Of a DNA stretch of 64,000 bases, positions 9,506 to 17,907 are shown piece by piece. The notes below the pieces were generated by a model. It was given only the letters and a program-made list of their open reading frames with translations. It did no database searches and was not told the origin of the DNA. Positions within the stretch are counted from its first letter, which is position 1, and each line of letters opens with the position of its first letter. This DNA is from a virus. The translations under genes and the position numbers were made by a program. The stretch lies in the IMG/VR virus record IMGVR_UViG_3300009103_000017, positions 1 through 64,000 of that record; one strand, 5' to 3'.

Positions 9506-10499
9506 AGCACAAGAAGAAGCCCTCCCTCAACCGCGGTTAATGATCATCGATGCACATAATCAATTTTTAAGGTCTTATATTGTTGATCCCAGTATGTCTT
9601 CAAAGGGTTTTCCCATTGGGGGGACCAAGGGGTTTATGAAAATTTTAAATAAACTGACGAGAGAAGTAAAACCAGATCTGCTAGTAGTTGTCTGGGACGG
9701 CGAAGGCGGCTCCGCCAAGCGTAGAAGCAAGCACAAGGGTTACAAAGCAGGTCGCAAGCCCTTGCGTCTCAACCGCGGCGATTTAATGCTTTCAGATCAG
9801 GAGCAGGAGGAAAACAAGATCTGGCAACAGTTGCGCGCAATAGAGTATTTGAATCAAACCCCGGCAATACAATTTATGGAAAGGGGTATGGAGGCAGATG
9901 ATGTTATCTCCTATGTCAGAAGCTTGCCCGCGTTTAGGGAATGGCAAAAAGTGATCGTTTCAAGTGATAAAGATTTTTTTCAATTACTTGATGACAACAC
10001 TGTTTTATACCGACCTACTCAGGGAGAGGTGTTGAACAAAAATAATATTGTAGAAAAGTATGGAATTCATCCAAATAACTTCGCTCTGGCGCGGGCAATT
10101 GCTGGTGATGTTAGTGACAACATTGATGGCCTTAGGGGAGTGGGTTTGAGCACCGTTGCTAAGAGATTTCCATTCTTATGTGAGTCTGAAGGATATTTTG
10201 TAGATTCCCTAATCAACTACAGTGAATCGCAGCTAGAAAATTCTTCATTAAAAATATATAAAACAGTTATAGAAGAGGTCCTGCTCTTAAAAAGAAATTA
10301 TGAGATAATGCAATTATCTAGTCCCTCAATGTCCATACAAACAAAACAACGCATCGACTCGGTGATAGAGAATTATAATCCAGAGTATAACAAGACGGGC
10401 TTATTAACTATGATGCTCAAGGATGGCGTGGGTGAAATCCGCCTAGATTCCTTGGAACAAACTTTTAACAAAATTAAAATTACTTTCCCCCTTTCCTAG
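9498..10499 (+). CDS. rnh-like: 5'-3' exonuclease / RNase H (FEN-like)
   Basis: About 333 residues. ATG 9498 is preferred over 9483 because GAAGAGGAAG sits upstream at good spacing. Catalytic acidic residues of the FEN/PIN fold are visible: MIIDAHN near the start, VVVWDGEG, the basic arch (KRRSKHKGYKAGRKP), MEADDVIS, and VSSDKDFFQLL. A helix-hairpin-helix follows (AGDVSDNIDGLRGVG). This matches T4 RNase H and the Pol I 5' nuclease family, which removes RNA primers and flaps. It sits between recombinase and helicase and could partner the exonuclease-less family A polymerase. Confidence 0.9.
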   Translation: MSKAQEEALPQPRLMIIDAHNQFLRSYIVDPSMSSKGFPIGGTKGFMKILNKLTREVKPDLLVVVWDGEGGSAKRRSKHKGYKAGRKPLRLNRGDLMLSDQEQEENKIWQQLRAIEYLNQTPAIQFMERGMEADDVISYVRSLPAFREWQKVIVSSDKDFFQLLDDNTVLYRPTQGEVLNKNNIVEKYGIHPNNFALARAIAGDVSDNIDGLRGVGLSTVAKRFPFLCESEGYFVDSLINYSESQLENSSLKIYKTVIEEVLLLKRNYEIMQLSSPSMSIQTKQRIDSVIENYNPEYNKTGLLTMMLKDGVGEIRLDSLEQTFNKIKITFPLS

Positions 10500-10529
10500 G
10501 GGAGGAAAGTGTGATAGTATTTAAAAATA

Positions 10530-11903
10530 ATGAAAAATCAGGAAAACTTTGCCAAATTCGGCAAATCGTTCCAAGAAGATTTATGTCACCTTTTATTGGC
10601 TGACCGGCCTTTTGCCGATCAAATGTTTGAAGTATTGGACTTAAATTTTTTGGAACTCAAACATTTGAGAGTGTTCATACAAAAGATAAAATCTTATAGA
10701 AGCAAATACGGCGTACATCCGACTCAAAAAATAATGAGTTCGGTTATAAGGACAGAACTCAGAGAACACTCAGAGTCTATTCGTATCCGAATTCGAGATT
10801 ACTATGCAAGAGTATTAGCTACAAATGGTCTTCCTGATAGTGCAGAGTATACAAAAGATGTGGCGTTAGATTTCTGTAAAAGACAGAAGCTAAAAGAGGC
10901 GCTCATCACTTCGGTAGATTTGATAGAGAGGTCCTCTTATGACGAGGTGTCTAAAGTTATAGATGAGGCTTTAAAGCTTGGAAATGATAACAATTTAGGT
11001 TACGACTATATCATGGATTTCGAAGAAAGATTCCAGCTTAAGGCGCGCAACCCAATTTCCACTGGTTGGAAGCACATCGATGACGCGTCACTCGGCGGCT
11101 TGGGTAAAGGTGAGCTTGGGGTGGTGATTGCTCCAACTGGAGCAGGTAAATCAATGGTACTGGTGCATTTGGGTGCCAGTGCACTCATGGCTGGTAAAAA
11201 TGTTCTTCACTATACTTTAGAGCTGGCTGATACAGTCGTAGCGGCCAGATATGATAGTGCTATTACTGGAGTGGAATTAAACAATCTGAGAACCTTTAAA
11301 GAGAAAGTGTACGAAGAAGTGAAAGACATCTCAGGAAGGCTCCTCGTCAAGGAGTATCCGACTAGATCTGCCACTGTGCAAACTATCAAAAATCACCTTG
11401 ATAAGCTGAAAAGAAGAGGCTTTGTACCGGACTTAATTATAGTGGATTATGGCGATCTAATAAAGCCAGAGTTTTCGAGAAAAGACGAGAAAAGACACCA
11501 GTTGGAGACTATTTATGAAGAGTTGAGAGGCATGGCTCAAATGAGTGAATGTCCGATATGGACTGCTTCGCAAACAAATCGATCTGGGTTGAATGCGGAA
11601 GTAATAACGATGGAATCTATTTCGGAAGCTTTTAATAAGTGTTTTGTCGCAGATTTTATTTTTACTGTTTCGAGAACGATAGATGATAAAAATACCAACA
11701 CTGGTAGGATCTTTTTAGCGAAAAATAGAAACGGACCCGACGGAGTAATTTATCCTATCTTTATGGATACCGGATGTGTTAAAATAAAGGTATTGGACCC
11801 AACAAGCGAATCTATGGAAGACATAATCAGCAAATCTTCGAAAGAAAGGCTTGAAAATTTAAAACAAAAGTATGCTGATTTCAAGAAAGATAAGAAGGAG
11901 TAG
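10530..11903 (+). CDS. gp41-like: DnaB-type replicative helicase (gp41-like)
   Basis: 457 residues. An N-terminal helical domain is followed by a RecA-like motor: Walker A APTGAGKSM near residue 203, HYTLELADTVVAARYDS (motif 1a), Walker B LIIVDYGDL near 305, and motif 3 IWTASQTNRSG. This is the replicative hexameric helicase family. The conserved tail VLAKNRNGPDG-like signature appears as FLAKNRNGPDG. It sits just upstream of the ribonucleotide reductase with 4 nt spacing. No separate primase was seen in this window. Confidence 0.9.
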   Translation: MKNQENFAKFGKSFQEDLCHLLLADRPFADQMFEVLDLNFLELKHLRVFIQKIKSYRSKYGVHPTQKIMSSVIRTELREHSESIRIRIRDYYARVLATNGLPDSAEYTKDVALDFCKRQKLKEALITSVDLIERSSYDEVSKVIDEALKLGNDNNLGYDYIMDFEERFQLKARNPISTGWKHIDDASLGGLGKGELGVVIAPTGAGKSMVLVHLGASALMAGKNVLHYTLELADTVVAARYDSAITGVELNNLRTFKEKVYEEVKDISGRLLVKEYPTRSATVQTIKNHLDKLKRRGFVPDLIIVDYGDLIKPEFSRKDEKRHQLETIYEELRGMAQMSECPIWTASQTNRSGLNAEVITMESISEAFNKCFVADFIFTVSRTIDDKNTNTGRIFLAKNRNGPDGVIYPIFMDTGCVKIKVLDPTSESMEDIISKSSKERLENLKQKYADFKKDKKE

Positions 11904-11907
11904 TTAG

Positions 11908-13770
11908 ATGGAGGTGTCGAGTAAAATTCTGTCAGATATAACAGTGCACATGAAGTATGCCAGGTTTTTGCCTAATGAAAATCGTAGAGAAAGTTGGGAT
12001 GAGCTGGTGTCACGAAATATGAAGATGCATTTAAAGAAGTTTCCGAATTTAGAAATGGAAATTTATAAAGCGTACAAACTTGTGCATGACAAAAAAGTTC
12101 TTCCGTCTATGAGATCTATGCAATTTGGGGGTAAACCAATCGAAGTTGCCCCAAACAGGATTTTTAATTGCGCCTATATGCCTATTAATGATTGGCGCTC
12201 ATTTGGCGAATCTATGTTCTTGCTGCTAGGCGGAACCGGTGTTGGATACAGTGTCCAAAAACATCACGTAGAGGAACTACCAGAAATACAGCTGCCAAAT
12301 CTAAAGCGCACCCGCCGATTTTTGGTAAATGACTCAATCGAAGGTTGGGCTGATGCAGTAAAGGCTCTTATGAGGTCTTATTTTTATGGAGGGTCACGCC
12401 TTCGATTTGATTATTCGGATATACGGCCCAAAGGGGCGCGCCTTATAACGTCTGGAGGTAAGGCTCCAGGCCCCCAGCCGCTTAGGGAATGTTTGGTTAA
12501 GATCGAGGGTATGCTATCGGAGAAAGATAGCGGGGACAAACTAAGCACTATTGAAGTTCATGATATAATTTGCCACATTGCAGACGCTGTGCTTGCTGGT
12601 GGAATCCGTCGCGCCGCCCTGATCTCTCTTTTTTCGGCAGACGATCAAGAGATGATATCTTGTAAAACGGGAAATTGGTGGGAAGCTAATCCCCAGCGCG
12701 GCCGCGCAAACAATTCTGTTGTCTTATTGCGCCACAAGATAGAGAAAGAATACTTTATGGATCTTTGGGAGCGTGTGCGCGCCTCCAACGCCGGCGAGCC
12801 CGGGTTTTATTTCTCCAACGATAAGGACTGGGGGACTAATCCGTGTTGCGAGATAGGTCTTCGACCGTACCAATTTTGCAACTTAACAGAAGTGAATGTT
12901 TCGAATGTTACAAGTCAGGAGGATCTGGAAGAGAGAGTGCGAGCAGCCGCATTTATTGGAACACTGCAGGCTAGCTATACAGATTTCCATTATTTGCGTG
13001 ACGTTTGGCGCCGCACCACAGAGAGGGATGCCCTGATTGGTGTGTCCATGACGGGGATTGCTTCTGGCAGTGTTTTAGAGCTTGACATGCAAGCAGCTGC
13101 TTTGGAGGTGAAGAAGGAAAACAGGAGAGTCGCATTCCAGATCGGAATAAGACCCGCAGCTAGGACCACTTGTGTTAAGCCTGCTGGCACTACTAGCTTG
13201 GTTTTAGGTACATCATCTGGGATCCATGCATGGCATAGTGAGTATTATATTCGCCGTCTTCGAGTTGGAAAGAATGAAGCGATATATGAATATCTTTCAA
13301 AGCATCATCCCGATCTTGTGGAGGATGAGTATTTTACCCCACACACGACGGCTGTAATATCTGTGCCGCAAAGAGCTCCAGAGGGTGCCATATTGAGGTC
13401 GGAATCATCCCTTCAGCTTCTGAAGAGGGTGAAAAATGTTTCTGAGCACTGGGTCCGTTCTGGTTTTTCTAAGGGACAAAACACACACAACGTTTCGGCA
13501 ACCATATCAATAAAAGATGCAGAATGGCAAGATGTGGGAGAGTGGATGTGGGAGAATAGGAATAGTTATAACGGCTTGTCAGTTCTCCCTTTTGACGGGG
13601 GAACCTATGTTCAATCACCGTTTGAGGAGTGTTCAAAAGAGACATACGAAGTTATGATGTCGGCTTTGAATGATGTGGACCTTTTTATGGTAAGTGAAGA
13701 TGAGGATAATACAGATCTTGCAGGTGAAGCCGCGTGTGCAGGGGGAGCATGCGAAGTTAAATTTGTTTAA
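11908..13770 (+). CDS. nrdJ: Class II (B12-dependent) ribonucleoside-triphosphate reductase
   Basis: 620 residues, consistent with the monomeric adenosylcobalamin-dependent family. Visible features: LPSMRSMQFGG, first redox cysteine in IFNCAYMPI, GGTGVGYSVQ, the active-site finger NPCCEIGL (N, C and E retained; the usual NPCGE glycine is Cys), partner cysteine in QFCNLTEVN, KPAGTTSLVLG, and a C-terminal redox pair in CAGGACEV. It makes dNTPs for phage replication and needs no separate radical-generating subunit, only cobalamin. The glutaredoxin at 29.7 kb could be a reductant. Confidence 0.92.
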   Translation: MEVSSKILSDITVHMKYARFLPNENRRESWDELVSRNMKMHLKKFPNLEMEIYKAYKLVHDKKVLPSMRSMQFGGKPIEVAPNRIFNCAYMPINDWRSFGESMFLLLGGTGVGYSVQKHHVEELPEIQLPNLKRTRRFLVNDSIEGWADAVKALMRSYFYGGSRLRFDYSDIRPKGARLITSGGKAPGPQPLRECLVKIEGMLSEKDSGDKLSTIEVHDIICHIADAVLAGGIRRAALISLFSADDQEMISCKTGNWWEANPQRGRANNSVVLLRHKIEKEYFMDLWERVRASNAGEPGFYFSNDKDWGTNPCCEIGLRPYQFCNLTEVNVSNVTSQEDLEERVRAAAFIGTLQASYTDFHYLRDVWRRTTERDALIGVSMTGIASGSVLELDMQAAALEVKKENRRVAFQIGIRPAARTTCVKPAGTTSLVLGTSSGIHAWHSEYYIRRLRVGKNEAIYEYLSKHHPDLVEDEYFTPHTTAVISVPQRAPEGAILRSESSLQLLKRVKNVSEHWVRSGFSKGQNTHNVSATISIKDAEWQDVGEWMWENRNSYNGLSVLPFDGGTYVQSPFEECSKETYEVMMSALNDVDLFMVSEDEDNTDLAGEAACAGGACEVKFV

Positions 13771-13778
13771 TTTTTTTC

Positions 13779-13807
13779 TTGATTAAAGGACAAGAATCAG
13801 ATATAAT
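13779..13807 (+). promoter_or_regulatory. Sigma70-type promoter for groES
   Basis: TTGATT (13779-13784), 17 bp spacer, perfect TATAAT (13802-13807), then TTAGGAG before the ATG at 13839. It follows a T-rich run right after the reductase stop. Confidence 0.7.
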
Positions 13808-13838
13808 GTTATTATCTAGTTAGAGTTAGGAGTTTTAA

Positions 13839-14162
13839 ATGTCTAAAATATTGCCGGAAACCTTAAAGCCGGTTAATCGTCACCTTTTAGTTATACCACA
13901 CAGAGCAGAGAAGAAGACTGAATCGGGAGTTCTGCTGCCAGAAGATTTTAAGCCACAAGAGGACAGGTATGTTGTTGCGACCGTAATGGACGTTGCATCT
14001 GATTGCAATTCTGTATTTAGATGTGTCAGGTCAGCACCCAATACTAGAGTTGTTATAGATAACACTATGGTTGAGGAAGTAAGGGTGAGAAATAAGGTAC
14101 ATTATTTAATTTTGGAAAACTATGTGGTTGGGCTTTTGAGGAGGCTTGGAAATGAAGATTAG
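13839..14162 (+). CDS. groES-like: GroES-like co-chaperonin
   Basis: 107 residues with the GroES beta-barrel signature LKPVNRHLLVIPHRAEKKTESGVLLPE (the mobile loop lies around KKTESGVLLP), a central insertion, and the closing strand VHYLILENYVVGLL. Length is close to T4 gp31 (111) and somewhat above bacterial GroES (about 97). A GroEL is encoded at 27.5 kb, so the phage may carry a complete folding chamber for its own capsid or enzymes. The 3' end overlaps the lipoprotein start. Confidence 0.85.
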   Translation: MSKILPETLKPVNRHLLVIPHRAEKKTESGVLLPEDFKPQEDRYVVATVMDVASDCNSVFRCVRSAPNTRVVIDNTMVEEVRVRNKVHYLILENYVVGLLRRLGNED

Positions 14163-16302
14163 AATAACACCTCTATTGTTTCTTTTAGTGCTTTCTTGCC
14201 AAGATCAAATGGCAGTACCATTCGCTGATGACGCGTCCACAAGTGATTTTTCCCCACAGATTGCAGCCACTGATTTATCCCAGTCCGACGCCACGCCAGA
14301 TATTGCCATAATTCAAGCTTGGGACGCGTCCACAACCTTAGACGTGCAGGTGGATTCATCTCCCCCTGTTGTGTGCGAGAGATATGGCTCTAGAGAGTCG
14401 TGCCCGATAGAGGGTTTGTTGGGTCCCTGTGCACAGGGGCAGAAGACGTGCTTTACTACAAGTTGGTCACAATGCACTCCGGTAAACTTTCCACGCGAAG
14501 AGGTGTGTGATGCCGTTGACAATGACTGTGATGGTAGAGTAAATGAATCCCCGCCGCATCTTGATTCTCAAAATAACATTTTAACTCGTAGTTGTTATGA
14601 GGGAGCACCCGCGACGTCTAAAAACGGCGTTTGTATGCCTGGAATTTCTATCTGTATGGAGATGTTTCGAGATTCAGACGCCGGCGTCGAATCGTACTAT
14701 GCTTATGGTTCTTGCGAACAGCAGGTCCTCCCATCAGAAGAAGTTTGTGATTCGCTCGATAACGACTGCGATGGAACTACAGACGAGGGGACTCTGAATG
14801 TTTGTAACGAATGTGGCCCCGACCCTGTTGAAATTTGTGATGGTTTGCAAGTCGACGAAGATTGCGACGGCCAAATTGATGAAAATCTTTTAAACGTCTG
14901 CGGTACCTGCGGCCCCGACCCTGTCGAAGTTTGTGATACTGTCGACAATGACTGCGATGGCCAGACCGATGAGGGCTTGCTTAACGCATGTGGTGCATGC
15001 GGCGAGCTCCCCCGCGAACTGTGTGACTTTGTCGACAATGATTGCGATGGATTGGTGGATGAGGACTTTGCTGAAGAGGTATGCGCTTGTGAACATCCGG
15101 ACTATGTACCTCAGCCAGAGATCTGCGACGGCGCAGATCAAGATTGTGATGGGTTTATAGATGAGGGCCCCGACGGAGGTCCCCTGTCTAAGTTGTGCTC
15201 AACTGATCTGATTACAAACGAGGTTATAACTTACGACCGACGCGAGGATGGCCCGCAGTATGTCGCTGGTGAGTGCCGCCTTGGGGCCGCTTTCTGTGAG
15301 CAGAGGAGAGATGCTCAAGGTGAATTAAAATATGATTATTTTGAGTGCCAACAGGAAATTCGACCGGGCGTGGAAAGATGCAATGATCAAGACGACGACT
15401 GCGATGGTCTTTCCGATGAGGATTTTCTTCAAGGAAGCGTAGCTGTGATGATGATTGTGGACGTTTCTGGCTCAATGGATGCGGGAGAGTTGAATGCTGC
15501 TTTTGATGCAACGAGAAATTCAGTGCAGAGGTTGTTCAACGATGGTGTTGTCGATGTCTGTTATATGCTAGCGGTGGTAGGAAATGATGATATGCCTGAC
15601 CCATATCTCTTTTATCCTGGCGACACATGCGTCCCGGGCGTGGAAGACCCACCACAGGTTCCAATAGAAGATATGTTTAATGCGGTCAATACTTTAAGAT
15701 TGAACCTTCAGGCGGGAACTGTTAATCAAGGCGGAGCCACGGAAAATACTCTTGATGCCCTCGGGCGCTTTTTCACTGATGACCGAATAGACTGGGACCG
15801 CGACGGAGTAAATGACAATATCCTTTGGAGCACAAATCGCCCTCAAGCTCAAATACAGGGTATTGAGGATTCTTGGGACATCGATTTGAGCCAATACACC
15901 CATCGCATAGCAATCGTTATTGGAGACGAGCCTGCACAGGGAGCCGAATGGAATAATCATGCAGCTGCATCTGCAATGGCGCATGCTAATGCCATGGCAT
16001 TTATAATAGGGACCCCACAAAATGCCCATAGTTATCAGCCACTTATTGACTTCGGCGCCGTCCATTCAGGCGGCCTGCAGGGGTTTGGCAACCAGAATGA
16101 GCAACAGATTATAGACTCAGTGGTGGAGGCCATTGATGAGGCAGCGTGTATAAACGGCAGGCAAGGTGAGCCACCGGATGATGAAGAGGAAGAACCAGAG
16201 CCAGAGGAACAACAGGGAGCTAACTTACATAACCGCCTTAATGGCGGTTATGCTTTGGTGTCTTATGGGGTATACGATTCTGGGCGCCTAATGTGTTTGT
16301 AA
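14152..16302 (+). CDS. MopE-repeat / von Willebrand A lipoprotein
   Basis: About 716 residues; ATG 14152 has a GAGGAGG ribosome site and gives a lipoprotein signal (MKIRITPLLFLLVLSC, lipobox LVLSC). Residues 105-430 hold seven Cys-rich calcium/metal-binding repeats of the form C-D-x3-D-N-D-C-D-G-x3-D-E. A von Willebrand A domain follows with the MIDAS motif DVSGSMD and a second half with ATENTLDALG and IVIGDEP. A Glu/Pro-rich stretch (DDEEEEPEPEE) precedes the C-terminus. Such repeats are common in Myxococcota and Bradymonadota surface proteins, so this gene looks host-derived. Surface display in infected cells is inferred. Confidence 0.75.
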   Translation: MKIRITPLLFLLVLSCQDQMAVPFADDASTSDFSPQIAATDLSQSDATPDIAIIQAWDASTTLDVQVDSSPPVVCERYGSRESCPIEGLLGPCAQGQKTCFTTSWSQCTPVNFPREEVCDAVDNDCDGRVNESPPHLDSQNNILTRSCYEGAPATSKNGVCMPGISICMEMFRDSDAGVESYYAYGSCEQQVLPSEEVCDSLDNDCDGTTDEGTLNVCNECGPDPVEICDGLQVDEDCDGQIDENLLNVCGTCGPDPVEVCDTVDNDCDGQTDEGLLNACGACGELPRELCDFVDNDCDGLVDEDFAEEVCACEHPDYVPQPEICDGADQDCDGFIDEGPDGGPLSKLCSTDLITNEVITYDRREDGPQYVAGECRLGAAFCEQRRDAQGELKYDYFECQQEIRPGVERCNDQDDDCDGLSDEDFLQGSVAVMMIVDVSGSMDAGELNAAFDATRNSVQRLFNDGVVDVCYMLAVVGNDDMPDPYLFYPGDTCVPGVEDPPQVPIEDMFNAVNTLRLNLQAGTVNQGGATENTLDALGRFFTDDRIDWDRDGVNDNILWSTNRPQAQIQGIEDSWDIDLSQYTHRIAIVIGDEPAQGAEWNNHAAASAMAHANAMAFIIGTPQNAHSYQPLIDFGAVHSGGLQGFGNQNEQQIIDSVVEAIDEAACINGRQGEPPDDEEEEPEPEEQQGANLHNRLNGGYALVSYGVYDSGRLMCL
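16228..16252 (+). repeat. Perfect 10-bp hairpin near the 3' end of the MopE-like gene
   Basis: CATAACCGCC, 5-nt loop TTAAT, GGCGGTTATG. It lies inside the reading frame just after the Glu/Pro-rich linker and is followed only by a weak T stretch, so it is either an embedded terminator-like element or an incidental palindrome. The last 18 residues of the protein lie beyond it. Confidence 0.6.
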
Positions 16303-17078
16303 AAGATCTGGTAATTGGGAATTCAATTGAGTCACTATTTTTTTCTTTTATAAATGGCTATTTTCATTTGCGCTCATCACCCATGGGGCCCCTGTTTTAT
16401 GAGACGTCCGACTATTCTATTTTTGGAACAAGAAACAAGAGGGAGATTTGGAATAAATTGCTATTTTATTTAGCTTTATTGGGCAGGAGCGCTTCACACG
16501 AACATCAGGAAAGGATAGACGTTACCAACAATCAATGCCGAGTCGCATCGAGGGGGTCTGTTGAGATCTATGGATTTGAGAATTGTCACATATTTGATAC
16601 TTCTGGTATATCTGTTGAGAATGAGGTAGATAGAATGAATGAGACAAAATTTAGGGTTATAGATGACCTTGAGATAAGAAATATGAGTAGGGATGTGCGT
16701 GAGATAAAATCATTTAGTTTCAGTACAGATTTTGTAAAAGAAGTGCATTTTTATACATCTGGCAGAATTGATGGCGCAAAGCATGTCACAGATTGTGTAT
16801 CTGAATCAGTTTTATCCAAAGAACAGATATATGAATTCGACTATTCGGATACTATGGTTAAATTTAAAATACAGAAAGCTTTAATTGCACATGGATTCAA
16901 CGGCCGTATCGCTGGCGTTCTTAAAAATGGAAAGAATAAGTTTTTAAAACCGGAACTCACCCACACTAGACGTATCGTTCAAGAGGTGCCAGATATATCT
17001 TATAGAGATTCAGAAAATATAAGGTTCTTAAGTAAGAATCTAGGACAGATTATTGATGAAGCCACCACCCAAAGGTAG
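16293..17078 (+). CDS. Hypothetical protein
   Basis: 261 residues from a GTG that overlaps the upstream stop by 10 nt; no strong ribosome site, so translation is probably coupled. The N-terminus (VIGNSIESLFFSFINGYFHL) recalls the first strand and helix of a nucleotide-binding fold, but no diagnostic motif follows. Its 3' end overlaps the nucleotidyltransferase-like gene by 23 nt, so the two are probably expressed together and may share a pathway. Confidence 0.6.
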   Translation: MFVKDLVIGNSIESLFFSFINGYFHLRSSPMGPLFYETSDYSIFGTRNKREIWNKLLFYLALLGRSASHEHQERIDVTNNQCRVASRGSVEIYGFENCHIFDTSGISVENEVDRMNETKFRVIDDLEIRNMSRDVREIKSFSFSTDFVKEVHFYTSGRIDGAKHVTDCVSESVLSKEQIYEFDYSDTMVKFKIQKALIAHGFNGRIAGVLKNGKNKFLKPELTHTRRIVQEVPDISYRDSENIRFLSKNLGQIIDEATTQR

Positions 17079-17907
17079 GACACTAGCGGGTATCATACCT
17101 CTTGTTGGTCAAGAAAGTTCATATGGCATGCCATGGCCGGATTATTTGCAGCCCATTAACAAGAATTATACCGCAGTAGAGAGAAGCGTCTACGAATGTG
17201 CTATTGCTGGGTGTGACAGTATTTGGATTGTCTGCAATGACGATGTGGCTCCTCTGGTGAAAGACAGGGTGGGTGACTATGTTATGGACCCTGTGATATT
17301 TGAGCGGTGGGACTTCATAAGAAATCAGCAGGATCATAAAAAAAATATACCAATTTTTTTCACCCCTGTGCACCAAAAAGATCGCGACAGGAGAGATAGC
17401 TTGGGGTGGTCAGTGATACACGGGGCCCTGATGGCTTTTAAGATTTCTTCGCGCATAAGTAGTTGGTTTTCTCCGAATAAGTATTTCGTCTCTTTTCCTC
17501 AGGGAATATACGACCCACAAATACTGAAGGGAAACAGGGAACTCATCCGCGGCCGCAACAACTTCTATCTTTCTCACAGATCAGAAACAGTGAGAAATAA
17601 TAAATTTTTATCATTCACTTTCACGCCATCAGATTGGCTTTTATATAAACGAAAAGTTAAAAGCAGCTGTACTGGTGGTTCTCCTGCACTTCCAGCTCAT
17701 AAAAGATGGTCTTCTAAGGATTTTACTCTTGACAAAATTTTTAATCATGATAAAATAACAATAGATAGCACAATTGAAACTGATTCCTATTACGCCCTTG
17801 ACAGTTGGGAGGGGCTGGAGCAGTATTATAGGTCAGCGTTGAGGATCAGCAGGCCCCCCAAAGCAGTTATAGGTCCTCATAAATTTAAAAAAAGATTGGA
17901 AGAATAA
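17056..17907 (+). CDS. Sugar-nucleotidyltransferase-like protein
   Basis: 283 residues from ATG 17056 (an in-frame TTG directly precedes it). The opening LAGIIPLVGQ, then MPWPDYLQPINKNYTAVERSV and CAIAGCDSIWIVCNDD, follow the layout of NTP_transferase enzymes (phosphate loop, then PL..I..KP-like segment, then the strand ending in acidic residues). Another conserved block is YFVSFPQGIYDPQI. The canonical G-x-G-T-R loop is not intact, so substrate and activity are uncertain. It overlaps by 1 nt the DNA polymerase gene downstream. Confidence 0.5.
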   Translation: MKPPPKGRTLAGIIPLVGQESSYGMPWPDYLQPINKNYTAVERSVYECAIAGCDSIWIVCNDDVAPLVKDRVGDYVMDPVIFERWDFIRNQQDHKKNIPIFFTPVHQKDRDRRDSLGWSVIHGALMAFKISSRISSWFSPNKYFVSFPQGIYDPQILKGNRELIRGRNNFYLSHRSETVRNNKFLSFTFTPSDWLLYKRKVKSSCTGGSPALPAHKRWSSKDFTLDKIFNHDKITIDSTIETDSYYALDSWEGLEQYYRSALRISRPPKAVIGPHKFKKRLEE

